DNA of 64,000 bases from Roseovarius sp. S88 (GCF_037023735.1 NZ_CP146069.1:2645501-2709500); one strand, 5' to 3'. Positions 1 to 8,617 are shown, numbered from the stretch's first letter. The notes: generated by a model not told the origin, from the sequence alone. Numbers and translations: made by a program.

Positions 1-214
1 CGGCAAGCGCGCGGATGTGAGCGGCTGAGAGATGGCCGTATTTATCTTGAATCAGGTGCAAAAACTCGATCAGCAGATCGCGGCGACGCGGCCTGTCGCC
101 CAGCAGATCACGCACCTCCTGCCAGGCCTGATCCGTCAGTTGACGGCCCTTGGGCGTGTGGCGCCCTTTGCCCTTCCCAGATTTCCAAACGCCGTTGCGA
201 TCGTCCAAAGCCAT
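1..214 (-). CDS. fdsB: NAD-dependent formate dehydrogenase beta subunit, N-terminal part (truncated by window edge)
   Basis: Only the first 71 codons are inside the window; the gene runs off the left end. ATG at 214 is preceded by a clear AGGAGA ribosome site. The visible peptide opens MALDDRNGVWKSGKGKGRH and continues into a helical stretch resembling the start of a NuoE (24 kDa thioredoxin-like 2Fe-2S) domain. That opening matches, from memory, roseobacter formate dehydrogenase beta subunits, which fuse NuoE-like and NuoF-like modules and pass electrons from formate to NAD. The cysteine ligands lie outside the window, so function rests on the N-terminus and on the LysR gene 86 bp upstream on the same strand. 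A free-standing NuoE-like protein is the alternative. Confidence 0.6.
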   Translation of the reverse strand, partial: MALDDRNGVWKSGKGKGRHTPKGRQLTDQAWQEVRDLLGDRPRRRDLLIEFLHLIQDKYGHLSAAHIRALA

Positions 215-300
215 GCGTAATCTCCTGTCTGCCGCGCGGACCGTAACGCAGAGAAATCACAGGCAAAATTCGTATGTTCAAAAGTTACGATAAGCAAAAA

Positions 301-1176
301 TTATTGCACAGCATCCCGTAGAGCTTGCAGCGTCCGCAGCCCCGGTCCACGCTTGGGCGTCACCAGGCTCAGGGACTTGCGTACCACCGGCTCGGTCAGG
401 GGATGCACCTCCACCGCCTCCAACGTGCCAATGCTCTCCACCACACCGCGCGGCACAATCGTAGCAGCAGCACCGGAGATCGCCATCACAACACCGGCTG
501 TGAGTCCCGACAGTTCCGCGACCACGGTGGGTTGCACACCGACCTGATGGAAGACTTCGTCCAGAATACGCCGGTTTTGCATACCCGGCTCCAGCAGACA
601 CATGGGCAATTGGCTGGCCTCTTTCCAGGTGATATCGCCTTGATCCGGATCCACCATGCCCGAAGGTGCCAGAAGCACATATTCTTCTTCATGCACCGGC
701 TGCATCTCCAGCGACGCTTTGTCGACCGCTTCGGTATAGGTGATGCCCGCATCAAAAAGCCCCTCCTCGATCCCCAGCAGGATCGACATGGACGAGGTCG
801 ATTTAATTTTGACGGTGATGCCAGGGTTGGCCTCTCGCAAGGCTTTCGTCAGCTTCGCGGCATAAGCTGAAGCGGTCGGCACAACACCAAGCCGCAAAAC
901 CCCTGTCACGTCGCCAGGCTCCGCACTGAATTCCCGCTCCAGCCGTTCCACATCCTCAAGGATTTGCAGCGCGTGGCGTACGATGGATTCTCCATCCGGC
1001 GTCAGCCCCTCGAACCGATTGCCCCGACGCACAATCTTGGTCTTAAGATGCTCTTCCAACTTGCTGATCCGCATGGAAAAAGCAGGCTGCGACACACCGC
1101 ATTCCTCGGCCGCACGGGCAAAGTGTTTCTGCCGCGCAAGCGCTGTCAGATAGTGCAGGTCTTTGAGGCTGAGCAC
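301..1176 (-). CDS. LysR-family transcriptional regulator next to formate dehydrogenase
   Basis: A 291-residue protein of normal LysR length. Residues 1-60 form the winged helix-turn-helix (LKDLHYLTALARQKHFARAA, then CGVSQPAFSMRISKLEE). Residues about 90-290 form the periplasmic-binding-like effector domain, with an OxyR-like flavour (GVLRLGVVPTASAY, LGIEEGLFDAGITY). It is transcribed toward the fdsB-like gene, with an 86 bp gap, so it probably controls formate dehydrogenase and perhaps itself. A 14-bp palindrome 67 bp upstream of its start is a possible operator. The inducer is not visible. Family assignment is firm and the regulatory target is inferred from position. Confidence 0.85.
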   Translation of the reverse strand: MLSLKDLHYLTALARQKHFARAAEECGVSQPAFSMRISKLEEHLKTKIVRRGNRFEGLTPDGESIVRHALQILEDVERLEREFSAEPGDVTGVLRLGVVPTASAYAAKLTKALREANPGITVKIKSTSSMSILLGIEEGLFDAGITYTEAVDKASLEMQPVHEEEYVLLAPSGMVDPDQGDITWKEASQLPMCLLEPGMQNRRILDEVFHQVGVQPTVVAELSGLTAGVVMAISGAAATIVPRGVVESIGTLEAVEVHPLTEPVVRKSLSLVTPKRGPGLRTLQALRDAVQ

Positions 1177-1242
1177 TGGTTATTCCCTCGGTATCACACG
1201 CGTTGGACATCCGTGATAGACCATGCAGGATTTATTGACCAG

Positions 1243-1256
1243 ATTGAACGCTCAAT
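1243..1256. promoter_or_regulatory. Palindrome upstream of the LysR gene, candidate operator
   Basis: ATTGA-ACGC-TCAAT is a perfect 5-4-5 inverted repeat in the 92 bp between the end of bchJ and the start of the LysR gene. Its position fits an operator for autoregulation. The symmetry could also fit a TetR-type repressor site. No further support. Confidence 0.3.
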
Positions 1257-1268
1257 ACAGAAAACGCA

Positions 1269-1844
1269 TCAAATTTCGATCATATAGACACAAGACGGCT
1301 TGTGATCCGCGCAGCAGGCCATGTGCCACACCCGTGCATCTGCCGAGATCAGACTGCGAAACACGTTTTCCAACAATGCGCATTGCCACAGGCATCCCCA
1401 AACCGCCATTGGATTGTTTTTGATCACCAACTGCAACGGCGGACCGGGCAGATGATGCACATGCGCCGACCCCGCAAAGGTCCATGCATGCTTTTCAAGC
1501 GCTTGCAGCAAAAGCGGGCCAGCCACATGTGGCGGCAATGTGTGCAACAGCTTCTGCGCCATATCCGGAATGTACTGTTCCAACAGGACATCCCCGGTTT
1601 TTCGGCCAGAACTAACGGCAACCAGATCCACCTGAGACCGGGGAAGTGTGTTTTCAATCGCCCTAACCAGAGCGAGAAATATATTTTGCGGCACCATTTC
1701 CTGGAGCTTTTGATCCAGCATGTGCCGCAAACCTGCAGCTTCCAAGACTTTCTGCGCCAGAATATCTCCACCCACATCGCTGAGCGCGTCTAATGTCTGC
1801 AAGATGGCGTCTGCCCCTATCTTGGGCTGTACCAAGTCATCCAT
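1269..1844 (-). CDS. bchJ: BchJ, V4R-domain protein of bacteriochlorophyll synthesis
   Basis: Residues after the chosen start (MDDLVQPKIGADAILQTLDA) match the IGPNAILQ-type opening of BchJ, and the C-terminal third has the V4R pattern ending HKPSCVYMIEI. From ATG 1844 the protein is 191 residues, near the family's roughly 200; a GGGGAT stretch precedes this codon. The frame stays open to an earlier ATG at 1958, giving 229 residues, but the extra 38 residues look unrelated. BchJ was first proposed as the 8-vinyl (divinyl) reductase; that activity is now usually assigned to BciA or BciB, and BchJ may help handle the substrate. It lies apart from the idi-bchP operon and has its own FNR-type box upstream. 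Confidence 0.85.
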   Translation of the reverse strand: MDDLVQPKIGADAILQTLDALSDVGGDILAQKVLEAAGLRHMLDQKLQEMVPQNIFLALVRAIENTLPRSQVDLVAVSSGRKTGDVLLEQYIPDMAQKLLHTLPPHVAGPLLLQALEKHAWTFAGSAHVHHLPGPPLQLVIKNNPMAVWGCLWQCALLENVFRSLISADARVWHMACCADHKPSCVYMIEI

Positions 1845-2067
1845 TTCAATCCCCGGACCCACATACGGGCGAAAGTCTTTGAGAACACATTCAAGGCCAA
1901 AGCCCTTGCATTGGATCACCCTCGATGCCAGCCGAATTGCCGACACAAACCCGCACACCAGAAGAGAATATCTTGTTGGTTTCGGAACGCCTCAAAGCGA
2001 TGTGAGGCACAGCTTGCAACTGCGCACCCTACGGAGTGTCTTGTGCCATAGATTGAGGAATCGCGGT

Positions 2068-2081
2068 TTGATCTGAATCAA
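2068..2081. promoter_or_regulatory. FNR/FnrL-type binding site upstream of bchJ
   Basis: TTGATCTGAATCAA is an exact match to the FNR consensus TTGAT-N4-ATCAA. It lies between the end of idi (2110) and bchJ, 224 bp before ATG 1844 or 110 bp before ATG 1958. In Rhodobacter FnrL activates tetrapyrrole genes at low oxygen through such boxes. That this one drives bchJ is inferred from position. Confidence 0.65.
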
Positions 2082-2109
2082 CAAGTCTCGCGATCAAAGA
2101 CCCTGATTT

Positions 2110-2625
2110 CTAAGCGAAAATCTGATTTGCATGTTCTGAAAGGTAGATTTTCAACCAAGGGGTGTACTTACTTTGTTCTTTTCTCGCTAAGCGTGCCAAA
2201 TCATCAAGGTCGACCCAATCGACTTCCATGACTTCCAAGGGATTCGGAAGCACCGAGATGCGTTCTGAAACCTGCGCTGTGAAGACATCGACAACCTCAT
2301 GTTCGATAAGCCCACCGCCCACATCCGCACGATACTCCAGCTGGTCTCTAGCCCGGAGTTTGAGACCTGAGATACCCAGCTCCTCGTCCAGTCGCCGATG
2401 CGCACAATCCTCAGGGTCCTCTCCCCAATGCGGATGAGTACAGCACGTGTTCGCCCACAGACCGGGCGTGTGGTATTTGCACATCGCCCGGCGCTGGATC
2501 AGCACCTCGTTGCCATGCATCACAAAGACAGACACAGCCTTGTGGCGCAGCCCTTTCTGGTGCGCCTCAAGCTTTTCGACGGCAACCAGATCGCCGCCCA
2601 CCCATGTCGGTATCATGATCTTCAT
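2110..2625 (-). CDS. idi: Isopentenyl-diphosphate delta-isomerase, type 1
   Basis: A 171-residue Nudix-fold enzyme that interconverts IPP and DMAPP, supplying the C5 starter for carotenoids and the phytyl/geranylgeranyl tail of bacteriochlorophyll. Diagnostic pieces are the metal-binding and catalytic region LWANTCCTHPHWGED (active-site Cys in NTCCTHP), the Nudix-like CAHRRLDEELGI, and the conserved EHEVVDVF and WVDLDDL segments. Length is normal for type 1 IDI. Its ATG overlaps the TGA of bchP by 4 bp, so it is translationally coupled as the last gene of bchG-bch2-bchP-idi. Together with dxs at 26676 the cluster carries two steps of C5-unit supply. Confidence 0.96.
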   Translation of the reverse strand: MKIMIPTWVGGDLVAVEKLEAHQKGLRHKAVSVFVMHGNEVLIQRRAMCKYHTPGLWANTCCTHPHWGEDPEDCAHRRLDEELGISGLKLRARDQLEYRADVGGGLIEHEVVDVFTAQVSERISVLPNPLEVMEVDWVDLDDLARLARKEQSKYTPWLKIYLSEHANQIFA

Positions 2626-3806
2626 GTAAATCCTGTCGGCACCAGCCGTGTCAGATGCGCCAAGTTCTTCAGTCCGATCTTGATATGCGCCATGGGCCGG
2701 GCGCGCACCAGTTTTTTGTTCATATAGGCCTCAAAGGTCAGACGTTGAACGTCGATGTCATGGCACAGCGACACAAACCGCTCGCGGCGTTCATCCGAGC
2801 GGTAGTAAGCGTTCTGCATTGAGGCCAGAACGCGAAAGACCATCTTGTGCTCTTTCATGAACATCTGCCGCGCCAGCCGCAGGTCCTTCACCCGTCCCGA
2901 AGCCAAACAGGCGGTTGCCGCGGTCGCCGCGGCGCGCCCTCCGGCCATGGCATAGTAAATCCCCTCGCCCGAACTTGGCGCAACCACGCCTGCCGCGTCC
3001 CCAGCGAGAACCACATCCTTGCCATTATCCCAGCGATCCAGCGGTTTCAATGGAATAGGCGCGCCTTCCTTGCGGATGGTCTCGCACTGGTCCAGCCCAC
3101 TGGCCGCGCGCAGATCGGCGGTGGCTTGTTTAACATCCACTTCCTTGACCATAGACCCCATGCCGACGCTGGCGGATTTGCCGTGCGGGAATACCCAGCC
3201 ATAAAAATCCGGGGAGATACGTCCATCATAAACCACGTCACAGCGATCCGGGTCATAGTCGCCCACAGCCCCAGGCGCTTCGATGATCTCATGATAGGCA
3301 ATCACATAAGGGATGCGATCCCCGCCTTCGACCTCATCACGGGCCACGTTGGAGCGCGCGCCATCTGCGCCGATCACCAGCTTGCAGGGCAACTCACGTT
3401 CATTGCCGCTGACCTTGTCGCGGTAAATCACTTTGGTCACACCAATGTCGCGCTCAATCCGTTTGTACGTGCCAGTAGCCCGCACAGCACCCGCTTTGGC
3501 CGCGCGCTCGCGCAGGAACTCGTCAAAATCCTCGCGATCCACCATGCCGACAAAGCCGTTTTCAATGGGAATATCCACCTTGCGCCCGGTGGGTGAAATC
3601 ATCCGGGCCGTTGTGATCTTGGCTACGAGCATGTCATCGGGAATGTTGAAATCTGCGATCAGACGCGGTGGAATGGCCCCGCCGCAGGGCTTGATCCGCC
3701 CTGCCCGATCCAACAGCGCCACGCTATGGCCGGACCGTGCCAGGTCTTCGGCTGCTGTGGCGCCTGCAGGCCCCCCTCCGACGACGACAACGTCATACAT
3801 CTTCAT
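2622..3806 (-). CDS. bchP: Geranylgeranyl diphosphate/bacteriochlorophyll reductase BchP
   Basis: A 394-residue flavoprotein reductase that saturates three double bonds of the geranylgeranyl tail on bacteriochlorophyll a, giving the phytyl ester. The N-terminus holds the FAD-binding dinucleotide fold VVVGGGPAGATAAEDLARSG. Other family marks are CGGAIPPRLI near residue 42, GADGARSNVAR in the middle, and AGDAAGVVAPSSGEGIYYAM in the third quarter, the second FAD contact. Length matches BchP. Its start overlaps the upstream transporter stop by 4 bp and its stop overlaps idi by 4 bp. It follows bchG in the same operon, which fits action directly after tail attachment. Confidence 0.96.
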   Translation of the reverse strand: MKMYDVVVVGGGPAGATAAEDLARSGHSVALLDRAGRIKPCGGAIPPRLIADFNIPDDMLVAKITTARMISPTGRKVDIPIENGFVGMVDREDFDEFLRERAAKAGAVRATGTYKRIERDIGVTKVIYRDKVSGNERELPCKLVIGADGARSNVARDEVEGGDRIPYVIAYHEIIEAPGAVGDYDPDRCDVVYDGRISPDFYGWVFPHGKSASVGMGSMVKEVDVKQATADLRAASGLDQCETIRKEGAPIPLKPLDRWDNGKDVVLAGDAAGVVAPSSGEGIYYAMAGGRAAATAATACLASGRVKDLRLARQMFMKEHKMVFRVLASMQNAYYRSDERRERFVSLCHDIDVQRLTFEAYMNKKLVRARPMAHIKIGLKNLAHLTRLVPTGFT

Positions 3807-5050
3807 TCTCCCGGTTGAAGCTGCGGCGCGACCGGTCGATGAAGAATCCGTGTCGCTACAAATGCAGCAGCTAAGAACAAAAGCGCCTCAAGCCCGAAAA
3901 CCACGCCATAGGCAGTGGCATCCGACATGGTGAGACGCGCTAAATCGAGTGTGCCTGTGGCAATCAGGCCAGCCAGCCCCGCCGCGACGGCCTGAGACGC
4001 GCCAAAGACGCCCATGCGTGTGCCGGTGGCGCCTTTTTGCGCTGCGGCCAGACGCATCATTGAGCCAATAGCCCCGACCACGAAAAGCCCGTTGCCAAGT
4101 CCCAGAATGACCGTAAACGGCACCAGGGCCGCACCAATGCCAAGTCCGACAAGACCCACGGCCGAGATCACACACCCAGCAACGGCCCAGAACCGCAGGC
4201 TTCCAAAGCCAAAGGTCGACAGGCCTCCCGCCGCGATCATCCCCAAGAGCGATGCGCCGTCTTTGCCGCCGGACAGTTTGGTCGAGGCGTCTGGTGTCAG
4301 CCCGTGAATGTGACCGGCAAAGGGCTCCAGCACCAATTCACTGAGGTAGAATGCGAGGATCGACAGGAACACGAAGCCGGTGAAGGCCCTTGCAGCGGGA
4401 TCCGCCAAGGTTGCGCGAATGGCCGGACCAAGGGCCGGTTCGGACGGCGCAGGAACCGCGCCAAGGCGGCTTTCGGTGCGCCATGTGGCGATGAAGGACA
4501 GCGCGAAACAGGCGATGGCCACGCAGGGCACCACCATCATCAGACGGTCTGGTGAATAAGGTTTGAGCGCAATGCCCGACCCAACAGAGGCCGCAATAGC
4601 CCCGGCAATCAGCATCAACCAAGCCAACGTGGCCGCCGCACCCTTGCGCTCATCTGAAACAGCTGTGGCCAGAAGCGCCAGGAAAGATGTGCCCGCAGCA
4701 CCGATACCAAAGCCAATGAGAGCATAGGCAAGGATCCAGATGCTGATGGCTACGGTCGTGCTCGGCGCATAGGCAATAGCCCACCCGGTCATAACCAGCC
4801 CAAGGCCAACAACAGCCACGCCGCCAAGAATAAAGGGCGTGCGCCCGCCCTTGGCATCTGAACGATGGCCCCAAACCGGGCGCGAGAGCTGCACGGCGTA
4901 GTGCAAAGCCACCAGAAAGCCGGGAAGCAGCGCAGGAAGCGCCAGTTCGACCGTCATCAGGCGGTTAAAGAGGTTCACGGGTAAGGCCGACAGCCCACCA
5001 ATCGCGGCATTAGCCAGACACAAGCGCAGGATTCCGCCCCAGCCCAGCAT
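3803..5050 (-). CDS. BCH2/PucC-family MFS protein (bch2) between bchG and bchP
   Basis: A 415-residue, very hydrophobic protein with about 12 predicted membrane segments, of the bacteriochlorophyll-delivery branch of the MFS superfamily (PucC, LhaA, Bch2). Typical marks are NRLMTVELALPALLPGFLVA near the start and the loop RPVWGHRSDAKGGRTPFILGG. The frame is open 59 codons further upstream, but ATG 5050 gives the family N-terminus and overlaps the bchG stop as TGATG. The position between bchG and bchP is the conserved place of this paralogue (known as orf428 in Rhodobacter capsulatus). Its role is probably pigment handling or delivery during complex assembly; no direct activity is established. 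Confidence 0.85.
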   Translation of the reverse strand: MLGWGGILRLCLANAAIGGLSALPVNLFNRLMTVELALPALLPGFLVALHYAVQLSRPVWGHRSDAKGGRTPFILGGVAVVGLGLVMTGWAIAYAPSTTVAISIWILAYALIGFGIGAAGTSFLALLATAVSDERKGAAATLAWLMLIAGAIAASVGSGIALKPYSPDRLMMVVPCVAIACFALSFIATWRTESRLGAVPAPSEPALGPAIRATLADPAARAFTGFVFLSILAFYLSELVLEPFAGHIHGLTPDASTKLSGGKDGASLLGMIAAGGLSTFGFGSLRFWAVAGCVISAVGLVGLGIGAALVPFTVILGLGNGLFVVGAIGSMMRLAAAQKGATGTRMGVFGASQAVAAGLAGLIATGTLDLARLTMSDATAYGVVFGLEALLFLAAAFVATRILHRPVAPQLQPGE

Positions 5051-5952
5051 CACACCAGCCCCCGAATGGCGAAGGCGGCAATCATCATGCCGCTGACATA
5101 AAGCGTGACACCGGTTCCGTTGTACCACGGCGCCTTGCCCTTGGGGTCGCTCAGCAGCACACGCATGGCCAGGATTTGCGCAGCAAGAACAGCCACGATA
5201 GCAAGTGCATGCCAAACCTGTCCCCATGCAAACAGAAGCGCGATAACCCCGATCTGTGGCAGCGCCATAACCCAGCAGGCCACGCGCGCCGCGCGTTCCG
5301 GCCCCAACGTGACGGGCAAAGAGTTAACGCCAGTCTGACGATCGCCCTCCAAAGCCTTGAAATCATTGAGTGTCATAATGCCATGCGCGCCAACAGCATA
5401 GAGCAAGGCAATGACGGCAATCTGCCAGGATGGCGCACCAGCCGACAAAACAGCGGCACCTGTGAACCAAGGCAAACCCTCATAGCACAGGCCAACCAGC
5501 CCCGGCCCCCAGATGCCCGAGCGCTTGAGACGCACCGGCTCTGCCGAATAGGCCCAGGCCGCCAGCACGCCAAAGATCGTTGCGCCAAAACCCCATGGTC
5601 CCAACGTGTAGCCCAACGCCAGCGCAAGTGCGCTCATCACAAGAGCAATCCAAAGCCCCCAGCGCCCCGGAATGGCCCCGGACGGGATCGGGCGGTAAGG
5701 TTCGTTGATGGCATCCACATGCCGGTCGCACCAATCATTGGCCGCCTGGCTCATCCCGCAAACCACCGGCCCGGCCAACACCATGCCAATAAGCACAAGC
5801 CACGGCGCCGACAAAACCGGCGTTCCGGACGAGACGACGCCACAAAGATAGGCCCAGATCGGTGGAAACCACGTGATCGGCTTGATCAACGTCAACATCG
5901 CACGCGGCTGCGGCAAGCGTCGCTCAGCGTGTAGATTCAATGAGACACTCAT
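5050..5952 (-). CDS. bchG: Bacteriochlorophyll synthase BchG
   Basis: A 300-residue UbiA-type membrane prenyltransferase that esterifies bacteriochlorophyllide a with geranylgeranyl diphosphate. It has about eight membrane segments. The first conserved motif is AANDWCDRHVDAINEPYRPI near residue 90 (an NDxxDxxxD Mg-diphosphate site), and the second loop has NDFKALEGDRQTGVNSLPV. KPITWFPPIWAYLCG is typical of BchG. The start MSVSLNL agrees with homologues but has no Shine-Dalgarno sequence; a perfect PpsR palindrome ends 3 bp before the ATG. First gene of bchG-bch2-bchP-idi. Confidence 0.96.
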   Translation of the reverse strand: MSVSLNLHAERRLPQPRAMLTLIKPITWFPPIWAYLCGVVSSGTPVLSAPWLVLIGMVLAGPVVCGMSQAANDWCDRHVDAINEPYRPIPSGAIPGRWGLWIALVMSALALALGYTLGPWGFGATIFGVLAAWAYSAEPVRLKRSGIWGPGLVGLCYEGLPWFTGAAVLSAGAPSWQIAVIALLYAVGAHGIMTLNDFKALEGDRQTGVNSLPVTLGPERAARVACWVMALPQIGVIALLFAWGQVWHALAIVAVLAAQILAMRVLLSDPKGKAPWYNGTGVTLYVSGMMIAAFAIRGLV

Positions 5953-5954
5953 AG

Positions 5955-5972
5955 TGTCAATTAAACCTTACA
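5955..5972. promoter_or_regulatory. PpsR/CrtJ operator in the bchG leader
   Basis: TGTCAATTAAACCTTACA fits TGT-N12-ACA exactly. It begins 3 bp upstream of the bchG start codon, where a ribosome site would normally be. Repression of bchG by PpsR under oxygen or strong light is inferred. Confidence 0.75.
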
Positions 5973-6099
5973 ATTCGGATTCGGGAAAGGTCTTTTTTCG
6001 CTAAGGCGACGGCAAGCAATCGCTCATGCCAAGAGCACCGCAATCAGACAGGCGACTGGCAAGTTTTACAGGAAGATACTTCATTAAACCTTTGATATA

Positions 6100-7536
6100 T
6101 CAGGATATATCGTCACTGTCGGCATTCATCAGACCATGTTTACGTAGCTTCACATAGAGGCTTTGTCGCGACAGACCCAACATTTCGGCGGCCGCGACAC
6201 GATTGTTGCCCGTCAATTGCACAGCCGTCTCAATACAGAGCTTTTCAATAACGTCCGATGTGGCCGAAACCAATTCTTTCAAAGATGCAGTTCCCACCAG
6301 GTCCATAACATTTTTCATGGCATCTTCATTGACCGCACTGGTGGGGGCCTCACCGTCCGCCGCGGTGTTGGACGAAACACCGCGAATGACAAACCCATAT
6401 CCAAAGTCTCCACCATGGCTCTCAAGATGTGACGCGGAGATATCCACGCCTGTTCGCGTTCCAGTCAAGCTGGTAATCTTGGTGGCGTAATTGCTCAGCC
6501 GCCCCTTCTTGAGCGCGGCTTCAAGCATGATCTTCATATCCACAGATCCACGCGCCAGATAGTCTGAAAAGGAGGTACCGCGCACGTCTCGCATCTGTGC
6601 GGCATCGGCCATGATCAGAAAGGACTCGTTGGCCTCTCGTATCGTGCCCTTGCCATCGGTCAGAACGATTGCATCGCTGGTCGACGCAAACAAAAGAGCG
6701 GTGGATTGTGCAACATCAGCACTGGTGGCCATGTTTGCATCAACCGGCACCAGTCGACAAAGAATAAAAAGCTGTCCGGCGGCCCGAAAATAGTCTGGGT
6801 AAACCGTCAATGAATGGCCATTGCGCCGCGCCACCAGATCAACGCCCTTTGCCTCATCTGTCCGCGCCGCGCTGGACAGCGCATCCAAAAGCTCTTCGCG
6901 CTTGCGCCCCTCAAACGCCTGCGCCAGAGACGATCCTGTCAAAGTGGAGGCCTTGGTGCCCAACAAAAGCGCCGCAGATGAATTCAAATCCCGGATTTTA
7001 CCACTCTCGGGCTCAAGCATGATCAACCCGGTTTCGGACGCCTCAAGTGCAACATTGTAAAATGTTTGCTCTCCGCGCAGGAGTTGTTGATCCCGCTCGC
7101 GCGCCAGCTGTTCGGACACCAGGCGTTGCTGCACCTCTGCGATGGGCTGCATGTCACGCCCCAGAAGCAGAAGATGATCGCCGCCATAAATGCGATGAAT
7201 CGAATACCGGATCGGAAATTCCCAAGTGGCGTTATCCACGTGATTAATCTCGATCCAGCGCGGCGTCATATTGGCATCGGCACGCATCTCGGCGATACGT
7301 TCGTCCAGCTTGGCCACGCTTTCCACGGTCAGGAATGAGTTGAAATTGCGCCCAACCCAGTGATCGAGACACCCCAGGGATGGACAATCGGGATTGACTG
7401 AAATCCCCTCAACATCACCGGCAGGCGACAGGTACACCGCCAGATCAGCGGCCAGTTCCACAATGCCCTGAACGCTGGACGGATCTGGCAACGCGCCAGC
7501 GCGCAATCGTTCCGATTTACGTCTTTCCCGGGTCAC
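6100..7536 (-). CDS. ppsR: PpsR/CrtJ, redox- and light-responsive repressor of photosynthesis genes
   Basis: A 478-residue protein with the PpsR layout: N-terminal PAS-like part, linker helix near residues 135-155 (QQRLVSEQLARERDQQLL), two PAS domains, and a Fis-type helix-turn-helix at the C-terminus (NNRVAAAEMLGLSRQSLYVK). Cys260 (LFILCRLV) and Cys434 (IEKLCIETAVQL, next to the HTH) correspond in position to the redox cysteines known in Rhodobacter PpsR. The start is GTG at 7536, after GGGGCGAG. It binds TGT-N12-ACA palindromes; eight perfect copies occur in this window. It lies 34 bp downstream of ppaA on the same strand and is probably co-transcribed with it. Confidence 0.96.
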   Translation of the reverse strand: MTRERRKSERLRAGALPDPSSVQGIVELAADLAVYLSPAGDVEGISVNPDCPSLGCLDHWVGRNFNSFLTVESVAKLDERIAEMRADANMTPRWIEINHVDNATWEFPIRYSIHRIYGGDHLLLLGRDMQPIAEVQQRLVSEQLARERDQQLLRGEQTFYNVALEASETGLIMLEPESGKIRDLNSSAALLLGTKASTLTGSSLAQAFEGRKREELLDALSSAARTDEAKGVDLVARRNGHSLTVYPDYFRAAGQLFILCRLVPVDANMATSADVAQSTALLFASTSDAIVLTDGKGTIREANESFLIMADAAQMRDVRGTSFSDYLARGSVDMKIMLEAALKKGRLSNYATKITSLTGTRTGVDISASHLESHGGDFGYGFVIRGVSSNTAADGEAPTSAVNEDAMKNVMDLVGTASLKELVSATSDVIEKLCIETAVQLTGNNRVAAAEMLGLSRQSLYVKLRKHGLMNADSDDIS

Positions 7537-7570
7537 CTGCTCGCCCCAAATTCAATCCGAGCCCGCATCA

Positions 7571-8374
7571 TCAGCTTATACCGCTGAATGGTAACGCCTC
7601 GGCCACACTCGCAAGCCCGCACTTTTCAATCGCGTCTCTCGCTGTGCGAACAGCAAAATCTGCGCCTGTACGTAGCACAAGCTTTTTATTCTCCTCAACC
7701 ATGCGACCGCCAATAACAATCGGTGGCGTATGGCTTGTGTTTGATCGAATGTAATCCACCAAATCTGTGGTTTGTTCAACCGCGCCCGGCGTTGCAATCG
7801 AAATGCCAATCATCGCAAAACGCTGCGAACTGATAAGCTCGGCCAGCTCCACGTTCTTCAACCCGATGGCCATATGCACCCACAACCCGTGCCGGCGCAG
7901 GTTATCCGCCGCAACAAAAGCCCCCAGCGCGTGTTGTTCAAATTCCGGGATCGCCACCAGAACCGATTGCCCCAAAGGCACGCTGCGATCTGTCCAGCGC
8001 GTTGCAATACGCCCTTCTTGCTGGCGGAACAGGCTTTGCAGACGTGATGCGGCCACTGTGACATCCACGAAACTGGCCTGGTCGCTGACCCAAAGCTCAC
8101 CAAGATACCGCGCCGCGGCCGGGACATAGGATTGAAACACCTCTTCTTGCGTCACACCCGTCGCGATCAGTGCGGCCACGACCGAATGATAACTGGACTC
8201 TGCTTCTGACATCAGAGCATCGCACAGGCGCTTGATCCACTCGTCCCGCGTTTTCGGTTCTTGGTTGGCAGTGTTCGTCATCACAGTGCGCAACGCGGAT
8301 TCAACAAGGAACCGGATCGCAGGCCGCTGCATCTCGGAGAGACCCAGCGCTTTATATGATGACGGATCGTCCAC
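7571..8374 (-). CDS. ppaA: PpaA/AerR, cobalamin-binding antirepressor of PpsR
   Basis: A 267-residue protein. The first half is a helical cap like B12-dependent light regulators, and the second half (from about 135) is a Rossmann-like B12-binding domain. The motif PEFEQHALG at 143-151 holds His148, the likely lower cobalt ligand; MIGISIATPG and PPIVIGGRMV follow as in B12-binding folds. Family members (AerR in R. capsulatus, PpaA in R. sphaeroides) bind cobalamin and modulate CrtJ/PpsR. It sits directly upstream of ppsR and divergent from bchF, with a PpsR palindrome 95 bp before its start, so it may itself be in the PpsR regulon. Confidence 0.92.
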   Translation of the reverse strand: MDDPSSYKALGLSEMQRPAIRFLVESALRTVMTNTANQEPKTRDEWIKRLCDALMSEAESSYHSVVAALIATGVTQEEVFQSYVPAAARYLGELWVSDQASFVDVTVAASRLQSLFRQQEGRIATRWTDRSVPLGQSVLVAIPEFEQHALGAFVAADNLRRHGLWVHMAIGLKNVELAELISSQRFAMIGISIATPGAVEQTTDLVDYIRSNTSHTPPIVIGGRMVEENKKLVLRTGADFAVRTARDAIEKCGLASVAEALPFSGIS

Positions 8375-8468
8375 GCATCTCTCCCTGGAGGCATATACAC
8401 CTCACTTTATGCATACGTGTTTATCTTTGCTATCTTATTGGCTCCAGTGTGCGCTCGGCCTTTCTAGT

Positions 8469-8486
8469 TGTCAATTTCCCTTGACA
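8469..8486. promoter_or_regulatory. PpsR operator in the ppaA-bchF intergenic region (ppaA side)
   Basis: TGTCAATTTCCCTTGACA is a perfect TGT-N12-ACA palindrome with extended symmetry (TGTCAA...TTGACA). It lies 95 bp upstream of ppaA and about 240 bp upstream of bchF, in a 352 bp gene-free divergent promoter region that holds three such sites and nothing else recognised. Confidence 0.8.
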
Positions 8487-8617
8487 ATCATGGCGGGCGA
8501 TTGGCGGCAACACCTTGTTATAAAGACTTATTTGGATCACTTCATAACTTCGGCTGGCGCGATAAAGCCCCTTAAATACATGAGAAATGTCAAGTCTTGG
8601 GCGCCGACTCACCCACT

